Shown piece after piece: positions 8,231 through 18,326 of a stretch of 64,000 nt of DNA (its first letter is position 1; the number at the start of each line of letters is the position of its first letter). Source of the stretch: Thermanaerovibrio velox DSM 12556 (lineage in GTDB: Bacteria > Synergistota > Synergistia > Synergistales > Synergistaceae); the NCBI RefSeq assembly GCF_000237825.1, contig NZ_CM001377.1, forward strand, positions 1,054,001 through 1,118,000. The letters run 5' to 3'. The position numbers and the translations under genes are program-made. The notes under the pieces were generated by a model. That model was not told the DNA's origin. It searched no databases and saw nothing but the letters and a program-made list of their open reading frames with translations.

Positions 8231-10044
8231 CAGTCCTTATCCTTGTCAGACACGTCCATAAAGGCCAGGAAGGCCTCCTGAGGGATGGAAACCCGGCCTA
8301 TCTGCTTCATCCTCTTCTTCCCTTCCTTCTGCTTCTCCAGGAGTTTTCTCTTCCTGGTAACATCTCCGCCATAGCACTTGGCGAGAACGTCCTTCCTAAC
8401 CGCCTTTATGTTGGTCCTGACTATCACCCTTTTCCCGATGGCAGCTTGAATTGGGACCTCAAACAGCTGACGAGGTATCAACTCCTTCAATTTTGTGGCC
8501 ACCGCATGCCCCCTGTGGTATGCAGCATCCTGGTGACATATGAAGGAGAAGGCATCTATCGGCTCTTCGTTGATCAGTATGTCCACCTTAACCAGCTGAG
8601 AAGGTCTGAACCCGAGATGTTCATAATCCAAGGAAGCGTATCCCCTGGTAACCGACTTCAACCGATCGTGGAAGTCCAATATGAACTCCGCGAGGGGGAG
8701 ATCATACACCAATCGAACCCTCTCGGGGCTCAGGTACTCCATGCTGACGTAAACCCCTCGCTTCTCCTGACAAAGCTGCATAGCAGGCCCCACAAAGCCA
8801 TCGGGGAGGAACAGGGTACAGCGGATAAAGGGCTCCCGAACCTCCTTTATCTTCGATTGATCGGGGAAGTCCGAGGGTTTATGGGCTTCTATTACCGAGC
8901 CGTCCGAAAGCTCTATCTGATAGACCACGTTCGGCGACGTGGCAACCAGTTCAACCCCAAATTCTCTTGAAAGCCTCTCCTTGGCTATGTCCATATGGAG
9001 AAGCCCCAGGAAACCACAGCGGAACCCAAACCCCAGGGCAGTGGATGTCTCGGGCTCAAACGATATGGCGGAATCATTGAGCTGAAGCTTCTCCAGTGCC
9101 TCTCTAAGCTGCGTTATCTCCTCCCTTTCTATCGGGTAGAAACCACAGAACACCACCGGCTTTACCTTCCTGTAACCCGGCAGGGGTTGCGAAGCTGGAT
9201 TTTGGGCATCCGTAACCGTATCCCCCACCCGGGCCTCTGAGACGTTCTTTATGCCGCATATGAAGTACCCAACCTCACCGGGGCCCAGCTTATCAACCTT
9301 ATCCATATGGGGCCTGAAAACCCCCACCTCCTCAACCTCGTAGGAAGAGCCGGTGGCCATTAGCATCACCTTCTGGCCGGGGCGTATAACCCCATTAACC
9401 ACCCTTACGTAGCAAACTACTCCCCGGTAGTTGTCATACACGGAATCAAATATCAGGCCCTGCAGGGGGGCATTTGGGTCTCCCTTGGGGGAAGGTATTT
9501 TTTTGACCACCGCCTCCAAAATATCTTGGATGCCCTTGCCCTCCTTGGCACTCGCCAATATAACCTCTGAGGTATCTATACCCACGATCTCCTCTATCTC
9601 CCTACATACCCTATCAGGCTGGGCGGAAGGCAGATCGATCTTGTTCAGCACTGGGAGCAGCTCAAGCCCTTGGTCCACCGCCAAGTATGCGTTGGCCACC
9701 GTTTGAGCCTCCACCCCTTGAGCCGCGTCCACCACGAGGATTGCCCCCTCGCAGGCGGCCAGGGACCTCGATACCTCGTAGCTAAAGTCAACGTGCCCAG
9801 GGGTGTCTATGAGGTTAAGAACGTAGTCCTTGCCATCACTGGCGCGGTAGTTCATCCTTACCGGGACCAACTTTATGGTTATGCCCCTCTCCCTCTCCAA
9901 TTCCAACGAGTCCAAAAGCTGATCCCTCATGGAGCGCTGATCCACCGTACCAGTGGCCTCCAGGAGACGATCCGCAATGGTCGATTTCCCATGATCCACA
10001 TGGGCTATGATGCTAAAATTCCTTATATGTTCCAAATCGCTCAT
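8230..10044 (-). CDS. lepA: LepA / EF4 translational GTPase
   Basis: A 604-residue ribosomal GTPase that acts on stalled or mistranslocated ribosomes. AHVDHGKST lies at 14-22, DTPGHVDF near 80, NKID near 134, and the C-terminal LepA domain ends in the typical [29 protein letters not shown] at 10044 has GGAGGGGAGT just upstream. It is divergent from the propeller gene, with a 91-base gap. It is the first gene of the lepA-hemW-unknown-selA-selB run. Confidence 0.97.
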   Translation of the reverse strand: MSDLEHIRNFSIIAHVDHGKSTIADRLLEATGTVDQRSMRDQLLDSLELERERGITIKLVPVRMNYRASDGKDYVLNLIDTPGHVDFSYEVSRSLAACEGAILVVDAAQGVEAQTVANAYLAVDQGLELLPVLNKIDLPSAQPDRVCREIEEIVGIDTSEVILASAKEGKGIQDILEAVVKKIPSPKGDPNAPLQGLIFDSVYDNYRGVVCYVRVVNGVIRPGQKVMLMATGSSYEVEEVGVFRPHMDKVDKLGPGEVGYFICGIKNVSEARVGDTVTDAQNPASQPLPGYRKVKPVVFCGFYPIEREEITQLREALEKLQLNDSAISFEPETSTALGFGFRCGFLGLLHMDIAKERLSREFGVELVATSPNVVYQIELSDGSVIEAHKPSDFPDQSKIKEVREPFIRCTLFLPDGFVGPAMQLCQEKRGVYVSMEYLSPERVRLVYDLPLAEFILDFHDRLKSVTRGYASLDYEHLGFRPSQLVKVDILINEEPIDAFSFICHQDAAYHRGHAVATKLKELIPRQLFEVPIQAAIGKRVIVRTNIKAVRKDVLAKCYGGDVTRKRKLLEKQKEGKKRMKQIGRVSIPQEAFLAFMDVSDKDKD

Positions 10045-10135
10045 ACTCCCCTCCAGGTCTTCGAGATCTACGGGAACGTGACGCAGAATGATTTTACCAA
10101 AATCCCAAGGTTATACCGGGAAAGGAGGTTTTTTC

Positions 10136-11260
10136 ATGCACAGGAAGCGGAAAGGCCTTTGGGCAGTTATATTGGGAACGGCATCGACCATGATGGCGCT
10201 TTTGTTAGCCGGGTACTGTGAGGCCGCGACGGGATGGCCCCAGTTCATGGGAAATCCAAGCCGCAACGGTACGGTACTTGACAAGGAACCCAAGCTCAGC
10301 CCCCTGGGAGAGCTCGAGTGGAGGCTTAGCACCCAAGGCCCGGTGGCATCCTCTCCGGCCCTTTGGGGAAACGTGGTATTTTTCGGGAGCAAGGACGGGA
10401 ACCTGTACGCCCTGGATGGCACAAACGGAAGGACCATATGGAGGTTCCCAACGGAGAACTGGATTGTTTCCTCTCCTGCGGTTTCAGAGGGCAAGGTGAT
10501 ATTCGGGAGTTACGACGGCAAGGTATATTGCGTAAACGGATCGGACGGGAAACTCATATGGCGTTTCACAACCCACAACGGCGTTCACTCTTCCCCCGCC
10601 ATATGGAACGGCAAGGTCTTCTTCGGTGGAATCGACGGATACGTCTACTGCGTTAGCATAAAGACCGGCTGGCAGGTTTGGAAGACCAAACTAGGCAGGG
10701 AGGTATACTCCTCACCGGTGATATCCGAAGGGATTGTATTTGTAGGCAACAACGATGGCAAGCTGTTTGCCCTTGATGCGGAAACCGGCCAGGTCATGTG
10801 GCGGGCGGTAATAGGAGGGCCTATAACGGGATCCCCCGCGATCATGGGCGACATGGTGTTCTTTGCCGGATGGGACGGATTCGTTTACGGTGCGAGGATA
10901 AAGCACCGGGCGGTGATTTGGAGGTTTAAGGCCGATGCCTATATAGACTCTTCACCCTTGGCATACGACGGCAAGCTCTACGTGGGGGACATGTCGGGAA
11001 GGCTTTACTGCCTTGACCCTTATTCGGGCAACCTGATCTGGTCCTTCAAGACCCACAGCGGCATCCAGTCCTCCCCATCAGGGGGAGCAGGAAGGGTGTA
11101 CGTCGGCAGCAACGACGATGCCCTGTTCTGCCTGGACGCTAAGACCGGGGATCTGCTGTGGAAAGCAAAGGTTGGGGGCAACGTTACCACATCAACAGCC
11201 CTGGGGGATGGATTCGCTTTCTTCGGATCACTTGACGGGGCTATATATAAGGTTAGATGA
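10136..11260 (+). CDS. secreted eight-bladed PQQ-type beta-propeller protein
   Basis: About 374 residues. The N-terminus has positive charges (MHRKRKG), a hydrophobic core and a likely signal-peptidase site after YCEA, so export is expected. The mature part starts WPQFMGNPSRNG, a usual lead-in for PQQ-like propellers, and then repeats the unit SSPA...GKVYFGS.DGxLYALDxxTGxxxWRF about eight times. Aspartate-rich turns recur (SKDGNLYALD, SYDGKVYCVN, NNDGKLFALD, SLDGAIYKV). Related proteins include BamB and PQQ dehydrogenases, but no dehydrogenase domain is present, so a scaffold or binding role is more likely. ATG at 10136 has AAGGAGG seven bases upstream. Monocistronic, with a terminator at 11290. 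Confidence 0.85.
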   Translation: MHRKRKGLWAVILGTASTMMALLLAGYCEAATGWPQFMGNPSRNGTVLDKEPKLSPLGELEWRLSTQGPVASSPALWGNVVFFGSKDGNLYALDGTNGRTIWRFPTENWIVSSPAVSEGKVIFGSYDGKVYCVNGSDGKLIWRFTTHNGVHSSPAIWNGKVFFGGIDGYVYCVSIKTGWQVWKTKLGREVYSSPVISEGIVFVGNNDGKLFALDAETGQVMWRAVIGGPITGSPAIMGDMVFFAGWDGFVYGARIKHRAVIWRFKADAYIDSSPLAYDGKLYVGDMSGRLYCLDPYSGNLIWSFKTHSGIQSSPSGGAGRVYVGSNDDALFCLDAKTGDLLWKAKVGGNVTTSTALGDGFAFFGSLDGAIYKVR

Positions 11261-11289
11261 GCAACGGCCCAACTAGGTAGATATCGCTA

Positions 11290-11323
11290 CCCCAAGGGGA
11301 AGACCCCTTGGGGGTTCTTATTT
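11290..11323 (+). terminator. Rho-independent terminator after the propeller gene
   Basis: A perfect ten-pair stem (CCCCAAGGGG 11290-11299 with 11304-11313, loop AAGA) is followed by GTTCTTATTT. It separates the propeller gene from the purine cluster. Confidence 0.9.
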
Positions 11324-11466
11324 AATTTACACCATTTGCAGTGCAACAACCGGTCAAACCCGGTACAGCCAAGCCACCAGCAAACACCTCCTTCACCGGC
11401 ATTATCTCCAGCCAAAAAGATTGCTAATATTCGAGAACGCAATGCCGGGCAGCATCGGCTTTTATC

Positions 11467-11495
11467 TTGACATTTTAGCTGGTTCAGCATTATAT
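11467..11495 (+). promoter_or_regulatory. promoter of the purine cluster
   Basis: -35 TTGACA (11467-11472), 17-base spacer, -10 TTATAT (11490-11495), about 30 bases before the purC start. The predicted leader is only about 25 nt, which leaves no room for a riboswitch. Control is therefore expected at initiation, for example by PurR. Confidence 0.8.
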
Positions 11496-11524
11496 GTAAG
11501 CATAAACTTCCGGAGGTGAAAGGC

Positions 11525-12259
11525 ATGCAAAAGGGCGAGATGCTGTACGAGGGAAAGGCAAAGAGGATGTACTCCACCGATGACCCAAACCGCATCATAG
11601 TGGAATACAAGGATCACCTCACAGCCTTTAACGCACAGAAGAAGGCATCCATGGAGGGAAAGGGGCACCTTAACAACCTCATAAGCTCCATAATATTCCA
11701 AGCCCTAAAAGAGAGGGGCGTCAAAAACCACTTTATAAGGATGCTGGATGACACGCACCAAGAGGTCCTAAGGGTCAAAATCCTCCCCCTAGAGGTGGTG
11801 GTACGAAACATAACCGCAGGCTCCATATGCAAAAGACTGGGGGTCAAGGAAGGGCTAAAACTCCAACGCCCCTTGGTGGAGCTGTACTATAAGGACGACG
11901 CATTGGGGGACCCAATAATAAACGATGACCATGCCATCCTCTTCGGGTGGGCCACGGAAGAGGAGTTAAAAAAAATCAAGTCCTCAGCCGTAAAAGTGAA
12001 TGACCTACTCTCCGAGATCTTCGATTCCGTGGGGATAACCCTGGTGGACTTCAAGCTAGAGTTCGGCAGGACCCAAGAAGGGGAAATAATACTGGCTGAT
12101 GAGATCTCACCGGATACTTGCAGGCTCTGGGACAAACACACCGGGGAAAAACTGGACAAGGACAGGTTCAGGAACGACCTTGGAAAGGTTCTAGAGGCCT
12201 ATGAAGAGATATGGAAGCGCCTGTCCCTATCTCACGAGGGCGGGAAGGAGGAGCTATAA
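11525..12259 (+). CDS. purC: PurC, SAICAR synthetase
   Basis: Phosphoribosylaminoimidazole-succinocarboxamide synthase, 244 residues. It ligates aspartate to CAIR with ATP, a late step of IMP synthesis. The family signatures YEGKAKRMY near the start, VEYKDHLTAFNAQKK, EVVVRNITAGSICKRLG, and LVDFKLEFGR...LADEISPDTCRLWD are all visible. The ATG at 11525 has GGAGGTG eight bases upstream. A GTG at 11516 overlaps that site and is rejected. First gene of the cluster. purS starts one base after its stop. Confidence 0.96.
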   Translation: MQKGEMLYEGKAKRMYSTDDPNRIIVEYKDHLTAFNAQKKASMEGKGHLNNLISSIIFQALKERGVKNHFIRMLDDTHQEVLRVKILPLEVVVRNITAGSICKRLGVKEGLKLQRPLVELYYKDDALGDPIINDDHAILFGWATEEELKKIKSSAVKVNDLLSEIFDSVGITLVDFKLEFGRTQEGEIILADEISPDTCRLWDKHTGEKLDKDRFRNDLGKVLEAYEEIWKRLSLSHEGGKEEL

Positions 12260-12260
12260 G

Positions 12261-12518
12261 TTGCTATACACCCTTTCAGTGCTGGTACGCCCAAAGGACG
12301 GTGTTTTGGACACCCAGGGAAGAGCAGTGATGTCCACCCTAAGGGAGATGGGCAATCACTCCGTCGTAGACGTTTCCGTTGGGAAGTTCATAAGACTGAC
12401 ATTGGAGTCAAAGGACGAGGAATCCGCCGTTGAAGCCGCCAAGGCCATGTGCCGCGATCTATTATGCAACGAGATGATAGAGACCTTCACGATCAAGGTG
12501 GGAGATGTCTCAAAATGA
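12261..12518 (+). CDS. purS: PurS subunit of FGAM synthetase
   Basis: An 85-residue protein beginning LLYTLSVLVRPKDGVLDTQG and containing VSVGKFIRLTLE, both typical of PurS. PurS bridges PurL and the glutaminase PurQ and is needed for ammonia channelling. The start is TTG at 12261, just after the purC stop, with GGAGG nine bases upstream. An upstream ATG would extend into purC with unrelated residues. Its stop overlaps the purQ ATG by four bases. Confidence 0.92.
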   Translation: MLYTLSVLVRPKDGVLDTQGRAVMSTLREMGNHSVVDVSVGKFIRLTLESKDEESAVEAAKAMCRDLLCNEMIETFTIKVGDVSK

Positions 12519-13216
12519 AGGTGGCAGTCATAACGTTCCCAGGCAGCAACTGCGACCAGGACGTGAAGCTCGCCATATCCAAATCTATAAACGCCAAGGT
12601 AAACATGATATGGCACACCGATTCGACGCTTGATAAATATGACTTGGTGGTCTTACCCGGCGGTTTCTCCTACGGCGACTACTTGAGGCCCGGGGCCATG
12701 AGCGCCAGGAGCCCTGTTATGAGGGCAGTCAGGGAACATGCCCATCGGGGCTGTCTGGTTCTGGGGATATGCAACGGTTTTCAGATCCTGACCGAGGCGG
12801 GGCTCCTGAAGGGAACTCTATTAACCAACCGATCCCAACGGTTCATCTGCTCCCCCTGCTGGCTTAAGGTCGAGACAAACCAAACTCCTTTCACCTGCCT
12901 CTTTAACCCTGCGGAACCCGTTCAATTTCCCATAGCCCATGGGGACGGCATGTTCTACCTTCCCAAGGAAGAACTGGACGACCTGGAGTCATCCGGCAGG
13001 GTGGTATTCCGCTACGTGCCTCCCCCCGGGGTCGAACCCGAAGGATGGGAAAATCCCAACGGCTCACTCAACAACATAGCTGGGATAATAAACGAAAAGG
13101 GCAACGTTCTAGGGATGATGCCTCATCCTGAAAGGGCCACTTTGAAACGTTTAGGGGACACTTACGGCACAATGCTATGGCGCTCCATAGAACACTGGCT
13201 AAGAGGGGGAATCTAG
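12515..13216 (+). CDS. purQ: PurQ, glutaminase subunit of FGAM synthetase
   Basis: A class I glutamine amidotransferase of 233 residues supplying ammonia to PurL. It begins MKVAVITFPGSNCDQD. The nucleophile cysteine lies in LVLGICNGFQIL (about residue 87), and the catalytic His/Glu lie in GMMPHPERA near the C-terminus. Coupled to purS by an ATGA overlap. purL follows after three bases. Confidence 0.96.
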   Translation: MKVAVITFPGSNCDQDVKLAISKSINAKVNMIWHTDSTLDKYDLVVLPGGFSYGDYLRPGAMSARSPVMRAVREHAHRGCLVLGICNGFQILTEAGLLKGTLLTNRSQRFICSPCWLKVETNQTPFTCLFNPAEPVQFPIAHGDGMFYLPKEELDDLESSGRVVFRYVPPPGVEPEGWENPNGSLNNIAGIINEKGNVLGMMPHPERATLKRLGDTYGTMLWRSIEHWLRGGI

Positions 13217-13219
13217 GCC

Positions 13220-15352
13220 ATGACTCCGGAAGAAGCTGGGCTGGACACAAAGGAATGGGAGGAGCTGAAATCCGCCCTTAAGCGGGAGCCCAATGACCTT
13301 GAGCTCCGAATGGTAGGGGTCATGTGGTCCGAGCATTGCAGCTACAAATCCACCAGATCCCTATTGGCCAGCCTACCCAAGGACGGACCTTACGTGATAG
13401 CCGGGGAGGGGGAGAACGCTGGGGTCGTAAGGCTTAACCACAAGCTGGGACTCGCGTTTAAAGTTGAAAGCCATAACCATCCTTCCGCAATCTCACCGTA
13501 CGAAGGGGCCGCCACAGGGGTAGGGGGCATAATAAGGGACATACTTGCCATGGGGGCAAGACCGGTGGCATCCATGGACGGCCTGTTCTTCGGCTCCTCC
13601 GATAACTCACGGAACCGAAGGATATCATCTGGTGTGGTAAGGGGCATAGGCGGTTACGGCAACGCCGTGGGGGTTCCAACCGTCGGTGGCCTCACCATAT
13701 ACGACCAGTGCTACGACGAAAACCCCTTGGTCAATGCCTTCTGTGCAGGCATCCTGGAGTTGGACAAAGCTTGCAGCAGCAAGACCGCAAAACCCGGCAT
13801 GCAGGTCCTTATCTTAGGGGCAAGAACCGGTAGGGACGGCATCGCTGGAGCCGCATTCGCCTCCACCGGTCTTAGCGGAGACGACGGGGCCAACAAACCT
13901 CAAATACAAATAGGGGACCCGTTCTATGAAAAGCTACTCATAGAAGCTTGCATCGAGCTGCTTAAAGAAGGCAAGATTCAGGCCATGCAGGACATGGGGG
14001 CCGCAGGCATACTGTCATCAACCAGCGAGGTGGCTCACAAGAGCGGCAACGGCATAGACATTCACTGTGAAAAGATACCCCTTAGGGAGACCATGGAGCC
14101 CTGGGAGATATTCCTTTCCGAGTCACAGGAAAGGATGCTGTTGGTTTGCCTGCCAGAAGATATACCGTACGTAGAGGCAGTGGCGAAGAAATGGAACCTG
14201 GAGTGCGCCCTTGTGGGCGAAATGACCGACACGGGATTCTACAGGGTTTTTAACCGCGGGGAACTCCTAGCGGAACTGCCAGTGGGGATCTTGGGTGGGG
14301 ATTCTCCTGTCAAAAATTGGCCCTCCTCTCCCCCAAAGCGAAGCGCCTCTATAAAGACAAGCCGCTCTCTGAACGCAGAGGACGTAGTTACAGAACTCCT
14401 GCGCGTCATGCAGCATCCCTCCATGGGAGATCACTCGTGGATATACAAACAGTACGATTCAATGGTACAGCTTAGAACGTTACTAGGCCCCGGCAACCCC
14501 GTGGCAGCTCTTTGGATCGAAGGGGCTGGCACCGTGGTCTTCTCGATGGAGGCCAATCCATGGATTTGCGCTCAAGATCCCTTTAACGGTACCGCCCTGG
14601 TGACCGCGCTTTCCATAAGGCATCTATCCGTGGCCGGTGCAGACCCCATGGGGATAACAAACTGTCTGAACTTCCCATCCCCGGAAATCCCAGAGCAATA
14701 CTGGGAACTCGAGGAATCGGTGAAAGGCCTCGCCACCGCCGCCAGGGAGCTTAAATGCCCCGTCGTATCCGGGAACGTAAGCCTCTACAACGAAAGCCCC
14801 ACATCAAGGATAATGCCATCCCCCCTTATCGTCTCCGCAGGCTTCATACCCGAGGGGATAAACCCTCTCCCCCCTAAACCCAGCTCCAATGATGAGGGGC
14901 TCGAGGTGTTTCTGGTTGGACGAACCACATCAACCATCGGAAGCCTGTATGGACATATCACAGGGGCCTCAGGCGCTACCCTCTCATTTGATCCACCTAG
15001 GGAAATGGCCTTTAACCAGTGCGCCCTTAAGGTGGCAAAAGATGGTATAGCCCAAGCGGGGCGGGCCGTGTCAAGGGGTGGATGGGCAGCATCTCTCATA
15101 AAGGCGATAATAAACTCTCCCTTTGGGGTTGACCTGGACATTCCATGGCCAATCGATGAAGCAGACATATTTGGGGAGGGATCTCCATCGGCCATATACT
15201 TCATATCCAGCGAAAAGGTACGGGATTTAGAAAGGGTTTTTAACGGCCATGAGGTCCGCCGCATAGGAAAACTGACCAAGGACCACAGCTCACTAAAAGC
15301 CGACAAAATTACGATCCCGCTGGAGAAGCTTAGAGGGGGGGCGAAGATCTGA
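13220..15352 (+). CDS. purL: PurL, FGAM synthetase synthetase subunit (small form)
   Basis: A 710-residue ATP-dependent FGAM synthase II. This is the short PurL that works with separate PurS and PurQ, and both are encoded just upstream. ELRMVGVMWSEHCSYKSTR near residue 28, VVRLNHKLGLAFKVESHNHPSAI, and the central GGASGATLSF-like segment (HITGASGATL) mark the PurM-like folds. ATG at 13220. The stop shares one base with the purF start (TGATG). Confidence 0.97.
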   Translation: MTPEEAGLDTKEWEELKSALKREPNDLELRMVGVMWSEHCSYKSTRSLLASLPKDGPYVIAGEGENAGVVRLNHKLGLAFKVESHNHPSAISPYEGAATGVGGIIRDILAMGARPVASMDGLFFGSSDNSRNRRISSGVVRGIGGYGNAVGVPTVGGLTIYDQCYDENPLVNAFCAGILELDKACSSKTAKPGMQVLILGARTGRDGIAGAAFASTGLSGDDGANKPQIQIGDPFYEKLLIEACIELLKEGKIQAMQDMGAAGILSSTSEVAHKSGNGIDIHCEKIPLRETMEPWEIFLSESQERMLLVCLPEDIPYVEAVAKKWNLECALVGEMTDTGFYRVFNRGELLAELPVGILGGDSPVKNWPSSPPKRSASIKTSRSLNAEDVVTELLRVMQHPSMGDHSWIYKQYDSMVQLRTLLGPGNPVAALWIEGAGTVVFSMEANPWICAQDPFNGTALVTALSIRHLSVAGADPMGITNCLNFPSPEIPEQYWELEESVKGLATAARELKCPVVSGNVSLYNESPTSRIMPSPLIVSAGFIPEGINPLPPKPSSNDEGLEVFLVGRTTSTIGSLYGHITGASGATLSFDPPREMAFNQCALKVAKDGIAQAGRAVSRGGWAASLIKAIINSPFGVDLDIPWPIDEADIFGEGSPSAIYFISSEKVRDLERVFNGHEVRRIGKLTKDHSSLKADKITIPLEKLRGGAKI

Positions 15353-16719
15353 TGTGCGGCGTTTTCGGTGCGTTCTCCCCAAAAATGGAGCCGGTGCTGG
15401 AGGACGTGTACCTAGGGCTTTTCGCACTGCAACACCGGGGGCAGGAATCTGCCGGGGTATCCTGGATAGAGAACGGGATAGCAAGGTCCATAAAAGGCAT
15501 GGGGCTCGTCCATAACGCCATTCCCCAGGGGATAGCCTCTTCTATAACCGCCCATGCGGCCATAGGACACGTCAGATACTCCACCTGCGGAGACTCCATC
15601 CTGCAGAATGCCCAACCGCTCACCATAAACTACGCCAAGGGGGCGGTGGCCATAGCCCACAACGGCAACATCACCAACTCGGACGGCATCATGAAATACC
15701 TGGAAAACCGGGGGGCCATTTTTCAATCCACCTCTGACACGGAGGTGATACTTCACCTCATGGCCCACCAGTCTCACAAGATGCCCCTTGACGCCTTAAT
15801 GGATGCGCTCAGAAGGATCAAGGGAGCCTTCAGTCTGGTGGTGCTCCTGAAGGACAAGCTAATAGCCGCCAGGGACCCCTGGGGGTTCCGCCCCCTCGTA
15901 ATGGGACGCAGAGGGGAAACCATATACTTCGCATCGGAAACCTGTGCTTTGGATATCGTGGGGGCTCAGCTGATAAGAGACATCGAGCCCGGTGAGGTGG
16001 TCGTTGTAGACCAGTCAGGGGGTCTATCTTCCCTTAGGATCCAGACGAAGCCTTCCAAGGGTTTTTTATGTTCTTTTGAGTTCGTATACTTCGCCAGGCC
16101 GGACAGCGTTATAGACGGCATATCGGTATATCAGGCGAGGAAGAACCTTGGGCGTTTCCTTGCAAAAAGGTGTCCTGCCAAGGCCCATCTGGTGGCAGGC
16201 ATGCCAGACAGCGGAACGGTGGCGGCACTGGGGTACTCAGAGGAATCCGGCTCTCCTTTCGAAATGGCCATAGTAAGAAACCGATACGTAGGCAGGACAT
16301 TCATTCAACCCACCCAAAGGGTAAGAGAAGCTGGGGTAAGGGTTAAGCTAAATCCAAACCGTTTGGCGATACAAGGCAAGGAGATCGTCATCGTTGATGA
16401 CTCCATAGTAAGGGGCACCACCGCCTCCAGAGTGGTGAGCCTAATTCGATCCTCCGGCGCCTCCAAGGTACATCTCAGGATAGCATCCCCTCCGGTCCGA
16501 TTCCCCTGCTACTACGGCATAGACACCCCATCATCCGAGGAGCTGGCGGCAGCGAGGTTCGACTTGGACGAACTCAGCCGGCAGATAGGGGCTGATTCCC
16601 TGGGGTACATCGATGTCAAGGACCTAGTTCAGGCCATCGGATTTCCTGAGGAAAGACTTTGCACCGCCTGTTTCGATGGCAGGTATATGGAGGATGACGT
16701 AAATGGCATTGACCTATGA
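15352..16719 (+). CDS. purF: PurF, amidophosphoribosyltransferase
   Basis: First committed enzyme of purine synthesis, making phosphoribosylamine from PRPP and glutamine; 455 residues. It starts MCGVFGAF, so Cys2 is the N-terminal nucleophile and there is no propeptide. The PRPP loop is EIVIVDDSIVRGTTAS near residue 347. Cysteines at 240 (GFLCSFEF), in RFPCYYGID and in the C-terminal LCTACFDG match the four ligands of the structural [4Fe-4S] cluster of the Bacillus-type enzyme, so an iron-sulfur protein is expected. It overlaps purM by 17 bases. Confidence 0.97.
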   Translation: MCGVFGAFSPKMEPVLEDVYLGLFALQHRGQESAGVSWIENGIARSIKGMGLVHNAIPQGIASSITAHAAIGHVRYSTCGDSILQNAQPLTINYAKGAVAIAHNGNITNSDGIMKYLENRGAIFQSTSDTEVILHLMAHQSHKMPLDALMDALRRIKGAFSLVVLLKDKLIAARDPWGFRPLVMGRRGETIYFASETCALDIVGAQLIRDIEPGEVVVVDQSGGLSSLRIQTKPSKGFLCSFEFVYFARPDSVIDGISVYQARKNLGRFLAKRCPAKAHLVAGMPDSGTVAALGYSEESGSPFEMAIVRNRYVGRTFIQPTQRVREAGVRVKLNPNRLAIQGKEIVIVDDSIVRGTTASRVVSLIRSSGASKVHLRIASPPVRFPCYYGIDTPSSEELAAARFDLDELSRQIGADSLGYIDVKDLVQAIGFPEERLCTACFDGRYMEDDVNGIDL

Positions 16720-17698
16720 TAATTCCGGCGTAAGCCTATCAGCGGCAGATCTATGGGTGGAAAGGGTTAAGGAGATAGTTAAGAAGTACCCCCTAAGCGA
16801 CGCCCAAACAATCGGAGGCATCGGGGGATTCGCGGGCCTATACCGCATCAGCGAACAGTTGGCCCTGGCGGCCTGCTGTGACGGGGTAGGCACAAAGATG
16901 GAACTTGCAAGGGAGCTTGGGAACACAAAAGGGCTTGGACAGGATCTAGTGGCCATGAACGTTAACGATCTGGTCACCTGCGGTGCAAGGCCGCTTTTCT
17001 TCCTTGACTACATCGCGTGCGGCAGGCTCAACCCAGATTCGTTATCCCCCATTTTGGAGGGTATAGCTGAAAGCTGCACGAAATGCGGATGCACGTTGCT
17101 TGGGGGCGAGACTGCGGAAATGCCCCAAGTATACGGTGAGGACTCCTTCGACCTGGCGGGGTTTGCAGTAGGGATGGTCACAACCGAAGGTTTGATAACC
17201 GGGGAATCCATCGTTGAAGGCGACCTTCTCATCGGCCTTCCGAGCTCCGGGCCTCACAGCAACGGTTACAGCCTGATAAGAAAAGCCGTTCGAGAAGCAC
17301 GGCTGGATCTAAACTCCGACCATGGCATCCTCCCCAGACCTTTGGGGGAAGAACTTTTGAGCCCCACCAGGCTGTACGCAAACCAGGCCCTTAAAGCAGC
17401 CGAATCCGGCCTTGTAAAGGCGATGGCCCACATAACCGGAGGAGGTCTTGAGGGGAACATATCCAGGGTCATACCCCCTGGTCTTGGAATACGGATAGAC
17501 TACCAAGCCTGGGAGAGACCGGTCATCTTCAACTTCCTACAGGATCTCGGTATAGAGGAAGATGAGATGAGGAGGGTTTTCAACCTAGGAGTGGGCTTCG
17601 TGATGATAGCCTCTCCCAAGGACACCGATGTCTTGGTTAACCTGATGGCCCAACTGGGAGAAACCCCTTTTATCATTGGATCGGTGATACGCAGATGA
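16703..17698 (+). CDS. purM: PurM, AIR synthetase
   Basis: Phosphoribosylformylglycinamidine cyclo-ligase, 331 residues. It closes the imidazole ring to give AIR. Signatures: ACCDGVGTKMELA, MNVNDLVTCGARPLFFLDYIACG, TLLGGETAEMPQVY, and GLPSSGPHSNGYSLIRK. The start ATG lies inside the 3' end of purF and the stop overlaps purN by four bases, so expression is tightly coupled. Confidence 0.97.
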   Translation: MALTYDNSGVSLSAADLWVERVKEIVKKYPLSDAQTIGGIGGFAGLYRISEQLALAACCDGVGTKMELARELGNTKGLGQDLVAMNVNDLVTCGARPLFFLDYIACGRLNPDSLSPILEGIAESCTKCGCTLLGGETAEMPQVYGEDSFDLAGFAVGMVTTEGLITGESIVEGDLLIGLPSSGPHSNGYSLIRKAVREARLDLNSDHGILPRPLGEELLSPTRLYANQALKAAESGLVKAMAHITGGGLEGNISRVIPPGLGIRIDYQAWERPVIFNFLQDLGIEEDEMRRVFNLGVGFVMIASPKDTDVLVNLMAQLGETPFIIGSVIRR

Positions 17699-18297
17699 GA
17701 ACCCCGATAGGGATTTTGATATCCGGCAGGGGATCTAACTTAATGGCCATAAAGAGCGCGGCGGACGCGGGGCTTCTTAGGGCCCACATAGCCTTTGTGG
17801 GATCTGACAACCCCGCAGCACCAGGGCTGACTTGGGCAAGAGAACAGGGCTTGCAAACCATAGAGTTGGATTACTCCAGCGGACGACTCCGGGGAGAGGA
17901 ACAGCTAGAACAGGCCATGGTTTATTACGATACACATCACCTGGTTCTGGCAGGCTTTATGCGGATCCTTTCGGAGAGGTTCGTTGAAAGACATAAGGGT
18001 ATGATAATTAACATCCATCCTTCCCTGTTGCCTTCATTCCCGGGCAAGAAGGGTATAGAAGAGGCCTTTCGATATGGAGTTAAGGTAACTGGCGTCACCG
18101 TACACATAGTGGACGAACAGGTGGACCACGGCCCCATACTGGCTCAAGAGGCAGTAACGGTAGAAGAAGGAGACACGCTGCAGGATCTGGAGGATAAGAT
18201 CCATGGGGTGGAACACAAGATATACCCCGTCACCATAGACCGCTGGCTCGAGGAAGGAGATTTTTCCCTACCCCGTCTAAGGAGATCTATACCTTAA
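17695..18297 (+). CDS. purN: PurN, GAR transformylase
   Basis: Folate-dependent phosphoribosylglycinamide formyltransferase, 200 residues. It begins RTPIGILISGRGSNLMAI. The catalytic segment MIINIHPSLLPSFPG carries the Asn-His pair, and GVTVHIVDEQVDHGPILAQ the conserved Asp. It uses 10-formyl-THF, so formate-dependent PurT is not needed. ATGA overlap with purM. Confidence 0.96.
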   Translation: MRTPIGILISGRGSNLMAIKSAADAGLLRAHIAFVGSDNPAAPGLTWAREQGLQTIELDYSSGRLRGEEQLEQAMVYYDTHHLVLAGFMRILSERFVERHKGMIINIHPSLLPSFPGKKGIEEAFRYGVKVTGVTVHIVDEQVDHGPILAQEAVTVEEGDTLQDLEDKIHGVEHKIYPVTIDRWLEEGDFSLPRLRRSIP

Positions 18298-18326
18298 TCC
18301 ATACGACCTCCATGGAGGTGGAGCAC

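Noticed and set aside
11324-11466. Purine or ZTP riboswitch before purC
   Set aside because: The promoter at 11467-11495 leaves a leader of only about 25 nt, and no aptamer motif is present.
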